Source of the DNA: an uncultured Bacteroides sp.
GTDB lineage: Bacteria; Bacteroidota; Bacteroidia; Bacteroidales; Bacteroidaceae
Direction: 5' to 3'
NCBI GenBank assembly: GCA_944322335.1
Contig: CALUOU010000018.1
Location: 1 to 33,567, forward strand
Length of the DNA stretch: 33,567 bases
Part shown: one piece after another, positions 8,840 to 18,147 of the stretch
Layout: every line of letters begins with the position of its first letter
Position numbering within the stretch: position 1 is the first letter of the stretch
Notes under the pieces: generated by a model
Databases searched by the model: none
What the model was told of the DNA's origin: nothing
The model's input: the letters and a program-made list of their open reading frames with translations, nothing else
Made by a program: the position numbers and the translations under genes

Positions 8840-9996
8840 ATTTTTCCAATCATTTTCATCACCTCTTCCGCTATTTTGTCCGCCGAATCCCTCACGGCCA
8901 GCCGCGCGATGTTTCGGCTCAGGTTTTCTAGTTTCTCTTTGTCGTCCAAGAGACCTAAGGCCGTAGAGACCAGTTCTTGGGACGCGTCGGCATCTTTCAC
9001 ACAGACTGCCGCGCCTTTCTTCACCAGTGCCATGGCATTCTTGGTCTGGTGATCCTCTGCCACATTGGGCGATGGCACCAGCACGGCCGGTTTTCCCAGC
9101 AGGCAAAGTTCGGCAATCGACCCCGCGCCTGCCCTGGACACCACCAGATCCGCTGCCGCATAGGCCAGCTGCATGTTCCCGATGAAGTCTGTCACATACA
9201 GGTTCTCCCATCCTGCGGGATGTGGTGTTCTCACCGGCTCGCCCGATCGTGAGGCCAGTGCGGCTCTCACCTCATCTATATATCCTTTTCCCGTCTGCCA
9301 GATCAGTTGCACGTCCTTCCGTCCGGCTATCATGTCCAGATCGTCCGTCAGGGTGTGGTTAAGCGTTCTGGCTCCCAGGCTTCCGCCCACCACCATCAAG
9401 GTCTTTTTCTCCGGATTCAGCCCCAGTGCCTTTGTCCCTTCCTCGCGCGTCACGCCATGTTCCGTCAGGCTCTGTCTCACGGGATTGCCGGTCATCACTA
9501 TTTTCTCTGCGGGGAAAAACCTTTCCATGCCTTCATATGCCACGCAGATCTTTTTCGCCTTTCCTGCCAACAGCCTGTTTGTCACGCCTGCATAAGAGTT
9601 CTGTTCCTGTATCAGGGTGGGGATTCCCATCAGGCCGGCCATCTTCAGCGTCGGACCGCTGGCATAGCCCCCTACGCCTACGGCCGCATGCGGTTTGAAG
9701 CTTCGGATGATGCCCCATGCCTTCCACTGGCTCCGCGCCAGCTTGACCAGCACTGCCAGATTTTTCCACCAATGCGCACGGTCAAATCCCGCTACGGGCA
9801 GTCCCACTATCTTATACCCAGCTTCTGGCACACGCTGCATCTCCATCCTTCCCTCGGCACCAACAAACAATATCTCTGCCTGCGGGTATCGTTTCCTGAT
9901 GGCATTGGCGATGGATATGGCGGGAAAAATATGGCCGCCAGTCCCGCCGCCGCTGATAATGATACGGGGAATGGAATCCCCAAGATTTTTTTTCAT
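8836..9996 (-). CDS. murG: Lipid II synthase MurG (GT28 glycosyltransferase)
   Basis: MurG transfers GlcNAc from UDP-GlcNAc to lipid I on the inner membrane face, giving lipid II. The 386-residue protein carries the N-terminal glycine-rich loop ISGGGTGGHIFPA (about residues 14-26), GGYASGPTLKMAG, the second loop VVGGSLGAR and the donor-site ADLVVSRAGAGSIAEL with KPAVLVPSPNVAEDHQTKNA. It has the usual length and order, between ftsW and murC, with a 4-base ATGA overlap to murC. The start ATG follows a heptamer-containing gap. Confidence 0.97.
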   Translation of the reverse strand: MKKNLGDSIPRIIISGGGTGGHIFPAISIANAIRKRYPQAEILFVGAEGRMEMQRVPEAGYKIVGLPVAGFDRAHWWKNLAVLVKLARSQWKAWGIIRSFKPHAAVGVGGYASGPTLKMAGLMGIPTLIQEQNSYAGVTNRLLAGKAKKICVAYEGMERFFPAEKIVMTGNPVRQSLTEHGVTREEGTKALGLNPEKKTLMVVGGSLGARTLNHTLTDDLDMIAGRKDVQLIWQTGKGYIDEVRAALASRSGEPVRTPHPAGWENLYVTDFIGNMQLAYAAADLVVSRAGAGSIAELCLLGKPAVLVPSPNVAEDHQTKNAMALVKKGAAVCVKDADASQELVSTALGLLDDKEKLENLSRNIARLAVRDSADKIAEEVMKMIGKI

Positions 9997-10009
9997 GTCA
10001 TCCTATTTT

Positions 10010-10037
10010 TTAGTGTTTAGCGATTAGCGCATAGCGG
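10010..10037 (-). repeat. Heptamer array between ftsW and murG
   Basis: Minus-strand units CGCTATG, CGCTAAT, CGCTAAA and CACTAAA, 7 bases apart, end shortly before the murG start. Confidence 0.75.
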
Positions 10038-10083
10038 ACAACCGTCCGCCTGTCACTATATGGACAATAAAGGCTGCCCGCCA

Positions 10084-11334
10084 TTAATTGAATTCCTCAT
10101 CGTTGTTCAGTGCCTTGACTTCAGGGTCGGGAGCCGTCTGCCGCTCCTCCCTCTTTTTGTCGAGAGCTGCTGTGTGCCGGCTCACGCTCAGAATCATGCC
10201 GATGTATGCGCAGTTGACAAATGTGGCGGTGCCGCCCTTGCTGATAAACGGCAGCGGCTGGCCGGTCACCGGTGCCAGCCCCACAGCCACCATCATGTTG
10301 AACAAAGCTTGCGTCACCAGCAGCAAGGCTATGCCCATCACCAGAAAAGCCGGGAACGTCCGTTCGCACTTCCGCGCGATGCGTCCCGCCCTCACCAGCA
10401 GCATTATGTAGAGCATCACTACCAGCACGCCTCCTGCCAGACCCAGTTCCTCCACGATGATGGCAAAGATGAAGTCTGAAAACGCTTGGCTCAGGAAATC
10501 CCGCTCCACCGAGTTTCCCGGTCCCTTTCCGATCAGGCCGCTCGTGGCCACGGCTATTCTCGCGTGGGCCTCCTGCGCCTTTCCGTCTATGTCAAACTTT
10601 GCGGCTGGCACTTGCCGTCTGTCTGTAAACTCCTGTATGCGCGACTTCACGGTGGTCAGCCGGTGGCCCATGGGGATTTTCTCCAGCGTCTTGTCCGGCG
10701 TGATTTTCAAGAAGCCCACAAACAGCGCTGCTGTCACCAGCGCTATTCCTCCGATGGCCAGCAGCCTGCCGGCAGCCACTCTCCCCACGATCATCATCAG
10801 GTAGACCGTGACGGCCAGCAGCACGGCGGTGGAATAGTTTTCCGGAAGGATCAGCCCGCACACGACGAGCGCGATTCCCGTCACCCGTTTCCAGGCGTTC
10901 GGACTGGCTCCGCTCTCAGTCTGCCCCCGCGAAAGCAGGAAGGCGGTCACTACCACCACGGCCATCTTCGCCAGCTCTGACGGCTGGAACTGTATGCCCA
11001 TGAAGCTCATCCAGCGTGCCGCACCATTCACACGTCCGTCGCCGAACAGCCCCGTCAGGCTTACGGCCAGCAGCAGTGCCACCGACACCGGCAGCAGCAC
11101 TACGGGCAACGCCTGGAACCACTTGTAGGGGATGTTGTGCACCACTACCACGATCACCGCCCCCACCAGCATCAGGACACAGTGGCTTGTGATCGGTGCC
11201 CAATAGTCTCCGCTCTTGTACGTCAGCGTGCTGGCCGCGCTGAACACCTCAATGATCGAAATCAGGCAAAGCAGCAGGTAAATGATCCACACCACCTTGT
11301 CTCCCTTGAATATATTTTTAAGCAAATCCACCAT
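10084..11334 (-). CDS. ftsW: Septal SEDS glycosyltransferase FtsW
   Basis: The 416-residue membrane protein belongs to the SEDS family, which polymerises lipid II into glycan strands together with a class B penicillin-binding protein. Many hydrophobic segments are visible (for example residues 13-33, 46-63, 72-93), with the family stretch AARWMSFMGIQFQPSELAKM and the C-terminal GQPLPFISKGGTATFVNCA. The N-terminus is short and cytoplasmic (MVDLLKNIFKGDKVVW), as usual. A charged tail follows the last membrane segment. It lies between murD and murG, flanked on both sides by heptamer arrays. Confidence 0.96.
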   Translation of the reverse strand: MVDLLKNIFKGDKVVWIIYLLLCLISIIEVFSAASTLTYKSGDYWAPITSHCVLMLVGAVIVVVVHNIPYKWFQALPVVLLPVSVALLLAVSLTGLFGDGRVNGAARWMSFMGIQFQPSELAKMAVVVVTAFLLSRGQTESGASPNAWKRVTGIALVVCGLILPENYSTAVLLAVTVYLMMIVGRVAAGRLLAIGGIALVTAALFVGFLKITPDKTLEKIPMGHRLTTVKSRIQEFTDRRQVPAAKFDIDGKAQEAHARIAVATSGLIGKGPGNSVERDFLSQAFSDFIFAIIVEELGLAGGVLVVMLYIMLLVRAGRIARKCERTFPAFLVMGIALLLVTQALFNMMVAVGLAPVTGQPLPFISKGGTATFVNCAYIGMILSVSRHTAALDKKREERQTAPDPEVKALNNDEEFN

Positions 11335-11342
11335 AGTCTTTT

Positions 11343-11380
11343 TCAGTGATTAGCGGTTAGTGATTAGTGGGTTAGCGGTC
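11343..11380 (-). repeat. Heptamer array between murD and ftsW
   Basis: Minus-strand units CGCTAAC, (C)CACTAAT, CACTAAC, CGCTAAT and CACTGAA follow the murD stop with a 7-base period and one inserted C. Same family as the array between ftsA and ftsZ. Confidence 0.85.
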
Positions 11381-11382
11381 GG

Positions 11383-12720
11383 TCACAGCTCCCTCACATA
11401 TTTCTTAAACTGCTCTCCTCTGTCCTCGTAGCTCTTGAACAGGTCAAAGCTGGCGCAGCACGGACTCAGCAGCACCGTCTCTCCCTTCTTGGCCAGGCGG
11501 AAGGCGGCTTCCACCGCATCCTTCATGCCCGTTGTCACTTCTGCCACAGGCAGCCCCAGACCGTCAAACGCCTCGTGCAGCTTTTCGTTGTGCAACCCCA
11601 GAAACACCAGTGCCGAACACTTCTCCTTCACCAGCTCCATGATCTCTCCGTAGTCGTTTCCTTTGTCTTTTCCGCCCAGAATGAGCACCGTCTTTCCCGT
11701 CATGCTTTGCAGCGCATACCAGCAGGCGTTCACGTTCGTAGCCTTCGAGTCGTTCACAAAATGTACACCCCCTACGTCGCAAACCCGCTCCAGCCTGTGC
11801 TCCACACCCTTGAAGTCGCTCAGAGCCTTGCGGATATACTCCTTCCTGATGCCGGCGATGTTGGCCGAGATGCCTGCCGCCAGCGAGTTGTAGAGGTTGT
11901 GTGTCCCCCTTAGTGCCAGCTCTTCCTGTTCCATGTTGAAGGCAGTGGGCCGGTCGATCTTCACAGTCTCGTTCTCCACGTAGGCCGCCACGCCCTCCTC
12001 CTTCACTGCCGCAAACGGATAAAGCCGTGCCTTCAGGCCGTGCTTCTCCAGTTCCCTGCGGATCACGGGGTCATCGTTCCAGAACACGAAAGCGTCCTCT
12101 CCCGTCTGATTACGCGTGATGCGGAACTTGGCATCCACATAGTTTTGCATGGACCCCTCATACCGGTCCAGGTGGTCTGGCGTGATGTTCATCAGGACGG
12201 CGATGTCCGCCTTGAAGTCATACATGTTGTCCAGCTGGAACGAGCTTAGCTCGATGACATAATAGTCATGCTCCTCGGTAGCCACCTGAAAGGCCAGGCT
12301 TCTGCCGATGTTTCCTGCCAGCCCCACGTTCAGCCCCGCGCTCTTGAATATATGGTACGTCAGCGAAGTGGTTGTGGTCTTTCCGTTCGATCCCGTGATG
12401 CAGATCATCTTCGCCCGCGTGTACCTTCCCGCGAACTCGATCTCGCTCACCACAGGAATCCCCTTCTCCCTGAGCTTTCTCACCAGAGGTGCGTCATCCG
12501 GGATACCGGGGCTTTTCACCGCCTCGTCCGCCTCCAGAATCCTCGACTCTGTATGTCCGCCTTCCTCCCACTCGATACCGTAGTCGTCCAGCCTTTTCTT
12601 ATATTGTTCCTTGATGCTGCCTGCGTCGGACACAAACGTATCCAGACCTTTCACCTTAGCCAGCACAGCCGCTCCAGTGCCGCTTTCGCCGGCGCCCAGA
12701 ACTACAATTTTCCTTCTCAT
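11383..12720 (-). CDS. murD: UDP-MurNAc-L-alanine--D-glutamate ligase
   Basis: MurD adds D-glutamate to UDP-MurNAc-L-Ala. The 445-residue protein has the N-terminal VVLGAGESGTGAA loop, the ATP-binding GSNGKTTTT at residues 110-118, the ELSSFQLDNM and NITPDHLDRYEGSM stretch in the central domain, and DSKATNVNACWYAL plus LILGGKDKGNDY in the C-terminal domain. It has the normal family length. It sits between mraY and ftsW in the classical order and ends next to one of the longest heptamer arrays in the window. Confidence 0.97.
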   Translation of the reverse strand: MRRKIVVLGAGESGTGAAVLAKVKGLDTFVSDAGSIKEQYKKRLDDYGIEWEEGGHTESRILEADEAVKSPGIPDDAPLVRKLREKGIPVVSEIEFAGRYTRAKMICITGSNGKTTTTSLTYHIFKSAGLNVGLAGNIGRSLAFQVATEEHDYYVIELSSFQLDNMYDFKADIAVLMNITPDHLDRYEGSMQNYVDAKFRITRNQTGEDAFVFWNDDPVIRRELEKHGLKARLYPFAAVKEEGVAAYVENETVKIDRPTAFNMEQEELALRGTHNLYNSLAAGISANIAGIRKEYIRKALSDFKGVEHRLERVCDVGGVHFVNDSKATNVNACWYALQSMTGKTVLILGGKDKGNDYGEIMELVKEKCSALVFLGLHNEKLHEAFDGLGLPVAEVTTGMKDAVEAAFRLAKKGETVLLSPCCASFDLFKSYEDRGEQFKKYVREL

Positions 12721-12778
12721 ATTTTTTTAAGTTGTTTAGTATTTAGCGATCAATCATTATTATATAAAATCTTGTGAA

Positions 12779-14047
12779 TCATCGTATCTTCAGCGTGATG
12801 ATCGTCACCGCCGCCAGCACGATGGTCACAATCCAGAATCTCACCGTGATCTTCGACTCGTGGAACAGGGTGTCCGGTTTCGTTATCACCACCTTGCATC
12901 CTTTTTCGATCTGGCTCATCGATGTGCGGAAATGGTCGTGGATGGGCGTTCGCTTGAACAGTCTCCGCTTCATTCCTTTCCGCTTGCCCGTCACGTAATA
13001 GACCCGCTGGAGGATCACCGACAGACTTTCCACCAGAAACACCCCGCAAAGGATGGGGATCAGCAACTCCTTGTGGATAATGATGGCAAACACCCCGATC
13101 ACCCCGCCTATCGTCAGGCTGCCCGTGTCGCCCATGAACACTTGAGCCGGGTAAGCGTTGTACCACAAAAATCCGACCATCGCCCCGATAAACGCGCAGA
13201 TGAACACCACCATCTCCTCTGATCCGGGAATGAACATGATGTTCAAGTAGCCGGCAAACTCAATGTGGCTCGACACGTAGGCCAGGATGCCCAAAGTCAC
13301 CCCGATGATGGCTGAGTTTCCCGCCGTCATGCCGTCCATGCCATCGTTGAGGTTCGCCCCGTTGGACACCGCCGTCACCACCAGCACCGTCACCGCCACA
13401 AACAGTATCCATCCCGCCGTCTGCGCGTGCTTGCCCATCCATGCCATCAAGTCGGCATAGTCCAAGTTGTTGCTTTTCACGAAGGGGATCGTTGTCTGCG
13501 TAGCCTTGATCTCCTTGGCCGCATGCACCACCTCTACTTGTCCGTCAGGTCGCTCGACCTCAATATTCTCTCTGATCACCACCTGTGGACTCAAGCAGAG
13601 CGTCAGCCCTACGACCAGTCCCAGCACTACCTGGCCAGCGATCTTCCACCAGCCTGGCAAGCCCTCCTTGTTCCGCTTGAATATCTTTATATAGTCATCG
13701 GCCATGCCTAACGCGCCCAGCCAGAGCGTAGTGACCAGCATCAGCCTCATGTACACATTGTCCAGCCTCCCCAGCAACAGACAAGGGATGACGATGGCGA
13801 CAATGATGATCACTCCTCCCATGCTCGGAACTCCCACTTTCGATACCCCGAACGGGTCGACACTCGCGTCCCGCTGCGTCTCTGTGATCTGCCTGCGTTT
13901 CAGCCAGCTTATGAAGCGGTCTCCCCACACGCTTGAAATGAGCAGTGCCAGGATCACCGCCATCAGCGAGCGGAACGATGTGTATCCGAACATCCCCGCT
14001 CCTGGAAAATCATATTGATCCAGCCAGTCAAATAAACTGTATAACAT
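12779..14047 (-). CDS. mraY: Phospho-MurNAc-pentapeptide transferase MraY
   Basis: MraY moves phospho-MurNAc-pentapeptide from UDP to undecaprenyl phosphate, making lipid I in the membrane. At 422 residues it is about 60 longer than the E. coli enzyme. The extra part is a soluble loop at about residues 150-210 (ENIEVERPDGQVEVVHAAKE and following), known in Bacteroidetes members. Catalytic and conserved motifs are visible: MGGVIIIVAIV, ADDYIKIFK, NGANLNDGMDGMTAGNSAI and FMGDTGSLTIGG. The protein has about ten hydrophobic segments. It lies between murE and murD. Confidence 0.97.
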   Translation of the reverse strand: MLYSLFDWLDQYDFPGAGMFGYTSFRSLMAVILALLISSVWGDRFISWLKRRQITETQRDASVDPFGVSKVGVPSMGGVIIIVAIVIPCLLLGRLDNVYMRLMLVTTLWLGALGMADDYIKIFKRNKEGLPGWWKIAGQVVLGLVVGLTLCLSPQVVIRENIEVERPDGQVEVVHAAKEIKATQTTIPFVKSNNLDYADLMAWMGKHAQTAGWILFVAVTVLVVTAVSNGANLNDGMDGMTAGNSAIIGVTLGILAYVSSHIEFAGYLNIMFIPGSEEMVVFICAFIGAMVGFLWYNAYPAQVFMGDTGSLTIGGVIGVFAIIIHKELLIPILCGVFLVESLSVILQRVYYVTGKRKGMKRRLFKRTPIHDHFRTSMSQIEKGCKVVITKPDTLFHESKITVRFWIVTIVLAAVTIITLKIR

Positions 14048-14067
14048 TCTTATTTAATCGTCAATGG

Positions 14068-15525
14068 TTAATGGTCAATCGCTATTCTTGCTTCCTCCCT
14101 GTCATCAAAGTGGTGTTTCACTCCCTTCACCTCCTGATAAGTCTCGTGCCCTTTTCCGGCAATGAGCACCACGTCCCCCCGCTGCGCCATGAGGCATGCG
14201 GCGCGTATGGCTTCTCTCCGGTCGGTGATGCAGATCGTTCTCCGCGCCTGCTCTTCGTCCAGTCCGGCCTTCATGTCCGCGATGATGTCCTCCGGCTCTT
14301 CCCATCGCGGGTTGTCGCTTGTCAGTATGAGCCGGTCGCTCATTCTTGCCGCCGTGGCCGCCATAATGGGGCGTTTCCCTTTGTCGCGGTTGCCTCCTGC
14401 TCCTGTCACGGTCAGGATTCTTCTTCCCGTTCCGGTCACCTCCCTGAGCGTGCGGATCACGTTTTCGAGGGCGTCAGGCGTATGCGCGTAGTCCACTACG
14501 ACCGTCACCCCCCTGTTCTTGCCGCTCACTGTCTCCATCCTTCCTTCCACGGGGCGGAGAGCGCTCAGGATCTCCAGTGTCTTGTCCTTGTCTGTGTCCA
14601 GCAGCAGCGCCGCTCCATACACGGCCAGGAGGTTTTGCGCGTTGAATCTCCCGATGAAGTTCACGGCCACTTCCCTGCCGTCACATTCCATGATCATGCC
14701 TTCGGGATGCTCCTCCAGGATCTTCCCTTTGAAGTCCGCCATCTCCCTGAGCGAGTAGGTCCTGACGGTCGCGCGCGTATTTTGCGCCATGGTCCTTCCG
14801 TTGCGGTCATCGAGGTTTACCAGGCAGAACGCCTCCTTTCCCAGACCGTCAAAAAACGCCTTCTTCGCCCGCAGGTAATTCTCCACCGTCCCGTGGTAGT
14901 CCAGGTGGTCTCTGGTGAGGTTTGTAAAGATCCCCCCTGCGAATTTCAGTCCTGCGATGCGTTTCTGCGCCACGGCGTGCGAGCTCACCTCCATACAGGC
15001 GTAGCGGCATCCCTCGTCCGCCATCCTCGCCAGCAGACGGTTCAGGGTCACGGCGTCTGGCGTGGTTCTCTCGGCAGGCAGCCTCAGACCGTCCACCTCA
15101 ACGCATACCGTTGACACCAGCCCCGCCTTCTCGCCTCTCATCCTGAGCAGTCTATAGAGCAGGGTGGCCACGGTGGTCTTTCCGTTCGTTCCCGTCACGC
15201 CTATCAGCTTCATCCGTTCCGACGGCCGTCCGTAGAAAGCCGCCGCCAGCTTTCCCGCCGCCTCCCGTGTGTCTGCCGTGACCGCATAGGCTACTCCCTC
15301 CCGTCTCTCTTCGGGCATCTCGCCGCATACCACGGCTACCGCGCCTGCGTCCACAGCCTTTCCTATGTAAGCGTGTCCGTCGGCTTCCGCGCCTCGTATG
15401 GCAATGAACATGCTTCCAGGCTTGGCCTCGCGTGAGTCAATGCACACGTCCGTCACCTCCAGCCCGTCCACAGCTCCGACCGTTTCCGTCGGCTCTATCT
15501 CTTTCAACAATTCTTTCAGCAACAT
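14068..15525 (-). CDS. murE: UDP-MurNAc-tripeptide synthetase MurE (meso-DAP type)
   Basis: MurE adds the third peptide residue to the precursor. The 485-residue protein has the ATP loop TGTNGKTT at residues 111-118, [15 protein letters not shown] and [13 protein letters not shown] in the middle domain, and the C-terminal motif DNPR (in [11 protein letters not shown]). DNPR is the family marker for meso-diaminopimelate addition, so the peptidoglycan is inferred to be DAP-type. The final two residues and stop (D-H-stop) coincide with the start of a heptamer array in the 20-base gap to mraY. Arginine codons include many AGA and AGG, unlike genes outside the upper dcw cluster. Confidence 0.97.
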   Translation of the reverse strand: MLLKELLKEIEPTETVGAVDGLEVTDVCIDSREAKPGSMFIAIRGAEADGHAYIGKAVDAGAVAVVCGEMPEERREGVAYAVTADTREAAGKLAAAFYGRPSERMKLIGVTGTNGKTTVATLLYRLLRMRGEKAGLVSTVCVEVDGLRLPAERTTPDAVTLNRLLARMADEGCRYACMEVSSHAVAQKRIAGLKFAGGIFTNLTRDHLDYHGTVENYLRAKKAFFDGLGKEAFCLVNLDDRNGRTMAQNTRATVRTYSLREMADFKGKILEEHPEGMIMECDGREVAVNFIGRFNAQNLLAVYGAALLLDTDKDKTLEILSALRPVEGRMETVSGKNRGVTVVVDYAHTPDALENVIRTLREVTGTGRRILTVTGAGGNRDKGKRPIMAATAARMSDRLILTSDNPRWEEPEDIIADMKAGLDEEQARRTICITDRREAIRAACLMAQRGDVVLIAGKGHETYQEVKGVKHHFDDREEARIAIDH

Positions 15526-15538
15526 GTTTTATATATAT

Positions 15539-15574
15539 TATGTCTGTAATTTTATTTATGTCTGCAATTTCATT
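15539..15574 (-). repeat. Short direct repeat between ftsI and murE
   Basis: On the plus strand TTATGTCTG, then T or C, then AATTT appears twice, 18 bp apart (TATGTCTG at 15,539 and 15,557). This gap has no heptamer array. Nothing else is visible in it. Confidence 0.6.
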
Positions 15575-15588
15575 ATCGTCCGTCTGTC

Positions 15589-17709
15589 TCATCCGCCGCT
15601 CATCACCAGTGTCACTTCCTTTCCGCTTCTCGCCGCCTTTTTCACTTTGCCTGCTCCTTTCACCCTCACTTTCCATCCTTCCTTCTCCAGCAGGTAGACC
15701 GCGTCTTTCGCTCCCATTCCTCTCACGTCGGGCATCTGTCCTCCTTGTGCGCCTCCGCTTTCCTGCCTCAGGCAGACGGCCGCCTGTTCCTTGCGCGCCG
15801 TTCCCCAGTGCCCTGCGTCTCCTGCTGCTGCGGCATTTCCTTCCGTCCTCACTTCCACGTCCAGTGCCCTGAGTGCCCGTTCCGCTTCGGCCAGGTCACC
15901 CCGTTTCACGTCCGGAATCCCGTGAACCACGCTGTCCGCCGCCTCGTCCAGCGGTCTTCTCAGATCCTTGGCATATACCCTTTCTGCTATCCTTGCGAAC
16001 ACCGTTCCCGCCATGGTTCCCCCCGAGGCCGGCAGTCCCCTCTTCTTGATGGCTACGATGCAGCTGTACTTCGGCCTGTCTGCCGGGAAATATCCGCAAA
16101 AGCTCACCAGATACCTTCTTCCATCCGCCGTATATCCCGCTTTTCCCTGCGAGATTTGCGCCGTTCCCGTCTTTCCTGCCACGTCAAACTGGCTGCTGCC
16201 CGCCGGCTTCCCCAGTCCGTTGTTCACCACGCTCCAGAGCATCCCCCTGATTTCGTCCAGTGTCTTTTCCGAGCAGATTCTCGGATTGATCACCTCTGTG
16301 GGGAACTCCTTTACTGTCTTTCCGTCTTTCATCGCCGCTTTGACCAGCCTTGGTCTCATCATCTTTCCTCCGTTTGCGATGGCGTTGTAAAACGCCAGCA
16401 TGTTCATCGGCGGCAGCTGCGTCTCGTAGCCGATGCTCATCCATGGCAATGTGGTCTTGGCGAACGTCCTTTCGTCAGGCCCCTTGATGTTCGGTTTTCC
16501 TTCCCCCGCTATCTGCAGTCCCATCGGCTGGTTCAGGCTCATCCTTTTCAGTCCGTCCACGAACCGTCCCGGATCGTCGCCATAGGCGCGTTCGATGAGG
16601 AGCGACACTCCCACGTTCGACGACACTTCCAGTGCCCTCGTCGCGTCCATGCGCCCGTATCCTCCGCGCGTCCAGTTGTGGTCACGCATCTCGCTGCCCC
16701 AGAAGTCGTGGGTGCCGTCGCCCGTGTCCACTTCCGTCTGCGGTGTGATTTTTCCGTCTTCCAGTGCTACCATGAGCGATGCCGTCTTGAAGGTCGATCC
16801 CGGCTCCATCATGTCGCTGATGGCCATGTTCCTCTCCTCGCGGTACACTCCGTCCTTTCCCCTTGTCATGTTCACGATGGCCTTCACGTCTCCTGTCTTC
16901 ACCTCCATCAGGATTGCCGTCCCCTCTTCGGCTCCCAGCTCCTGCAGCTTGTCGGTGAGCGCTTTCTCACATATGTCCTGCATGTCCACGTCCAGCGTTG
17001 TCACGATGTCGCAGCCGTCCGCAGGCGGCACGTCCACGATGGCCACATACCGGTTTCTCACCTTCTGCCTGTGGCTTTTCCCCTCTCTCCCTTTGAGCAG
17101 GGAGTCAAAGGCCAGTTCGATGCCGTTTTTCGCACCCAGGGCGGTGTCGGGATAGAGATCTCCCAGTGTTCTGGCCGCCAGCGATCCGAAGGGCTTCTTC
17201 CTGCGGTTATACACCTGCTCATACATTCCTCCGCTGTAGCGGTTCATGCCCAGCACGGGCAGCTTTTTCATGGCCTTATATTCTGTGTAAGACACTCTTC
17301 TGCCCATCAGCGGCCAGCTTCTGCTTTTCTTGCGCCTTCCCTCCGTCAGCGAACGCCTGAAGTCCGCCGCGCTTCTTTCGGGAAAGATGCGGTGCAGCCC
17401 TTCGCAGATCTCCTTCATGTGCTTTTTCAGCAGTTTGTCTTTCTTCTCGCCTCCGGCCAGGAAGTCCATATACACCCTGTACTCCGGCAGCGAGCTTGCC
17501 ATCAGCTTCCCGTCCGCCGAGAGAATGTTCCCCCTCATGGGTCTGACCGGCACGTTTTCCTTCACAAACCTGTCTGCCACTTCCTTCCAGTATTCCTTTT
17601 CTCCAAACATGATGAATCCCGCCCTGACCGCCACAGCCAGCCCTATCAGGCTCATGACCAGCACGATCAGGAAGTATCTGAACATCACGCTATTCTTGTC
17701 CGTCGCCAT
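15589..17709 (-). CDS. ftsI: Septal penicillin-binding protein FtsI with PASTA domain
   Basis: This 706-residue class B penicillin-binding protein crosslinks septal peptidoglycan. It has an N-terminal membrane segment (about residues 11-33), a dimerisation domain from about 48 (VPVRPMRGNIL), and a transpeptidase domain with active-site S305 in STFK (305-308), SSN at 363-365 and KTGTAQ from 513. The C-terminus has one PASTA domain (about 655-706; MPDVRGMGAKDAVYLLEKEG) after a low-complexity Ala/Gly/Glu segment. It lies after the FtsL-like gene and before murE, which supports the septal role. The coding strand is rich in G, A and AGG/AGA arginine codons. Confidence 0.95.
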   Translation of the reverse strand: MATDKNSVMFRYFLIVLVMSLIGLAVAVRAGFIMFGEKEYWKEVADRFVKENVPVRPMRGNILSADGKLMASSLPEYRVYMDFLAGGEKKDKLLKKHMKEICEGLHRIFPERSAADFRRSLTEGRRKKSRSWPLMGRRVSYTEYKAMKKLPVLGMNRYSGGMYEQVYNRRKKPFGSLAARTLGDLYPDTALGAKNGIELAFDSLLKGREGKSHRQKVRNRYVAIVDVPPADGCDIVTTLDVDMQDICEKALTDKLQELGAEEGTAILMEVKTGDVKAIVNMTRGKDGVYREERNMAISDMMEPGSTFKTASLMVALEDGKITPQTEVDTGDGTHDFWGSEMRDHNWTRGGYGRMDATRALEVSSNVGVSLLIERAYGDDPGRFVDGLKRMSLNQPMGLQIAGEGKPNIKGPDERTFAKTTLPWMSIGYETQLPPMNMLAFYNAIANGGKMMRPRLVKAAMKDGKTVKEFPTEVINPRICSEKTLDEIRGMLWSVVNNGLGKPAGSSQFDVAGKTGTAQISQGKAGYTADGRRYLVSFCGYFPADRPKYSCIVAIKKRGLPASGGTMAGTVFARIAERVYAKDLRRPLDEAADSVVHGIPDVKRGDLAEAERALRALDVEVRTEGNAAAAGDAGHWGTARKEQAAVCLRQESGGAQGGQMPDVRGMGAKDAVYLLEKEGWKVRVKGAGKVKKAARSGKEVTLVMSGG

Positions 17710-17790
17710 ATCTTTTTCCCCTTCCTTCTTGTCTTTTATCTGCCTTGCTTTTATTTTTTCTCTTTCTTGCCTGCTCTTTTTGCCGTCGCG

Positions 17791-18147
17791 TCACTCCTCC
17801 ATCCGGAACGGCGGTTCCGTAGCCGTTTTCAGATCTGTGTCCCTTTGCTCCAGCCAGTCCTCTATGCGCGACTGCCTGCTCCTCTCCATCAGCTCCGCGC
17901 TTTTTGTCAGTGCGTCATACCTCGTGTCCGTCAGTTCCTTTTTCAGCCTGTCCACTTCCAGCATCTGCAGCTGGCATGCGTACCGGTTGTGTATGTAGAA
18001 GATGACCAGCACCAGCATCAGTGCCGCCAGCTTCGCCTGCCTTCTCAGCCAGCCTGCCGCCAGAATGTCGCCGCCAAGGATGCTTTTCCATGCGGCCATT
18101 CTTCTTTTTCCGCTCGTCCGCGCCGTCTTTCCGTCTTTGTCTGTCAT
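17791..18147 (-). CDS. FtsL-like divisome protein
   Basis: The 118-residue protein has a basic N-terminus (KDGKTARTSGKRRMAAWKSI), one membrane segment at about residues 37-56 (AKLAALMLVLVIFYIHNRYA) and then a short coiled-coil-like outside part (QLQMLEVDRLKKELTDTRYDALTKSAELMER and so on, only key parts given). This is the architecture of FtsL, and the position between rsmH and ftsI is the FtsL position. Sequence similarity to E. coli FtsL is not visible, so the identification rests on architecture and context. Its ATG overlaps the rsmH stop in an ATGA (18,144-18,147), which suggests coupled translation. Confidence 0.85.
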   Translation of the reverse strand: MTDKDGKTARTSGKRRMAAWKSILGGDILAAGWLRRQAKLAALMLVLVIFYIHNRYACQLQMLEVDRLKKELTDTRYDALTKSAELMERSRQSRIEDWLEQRDTDLKTATEPPFRMEE

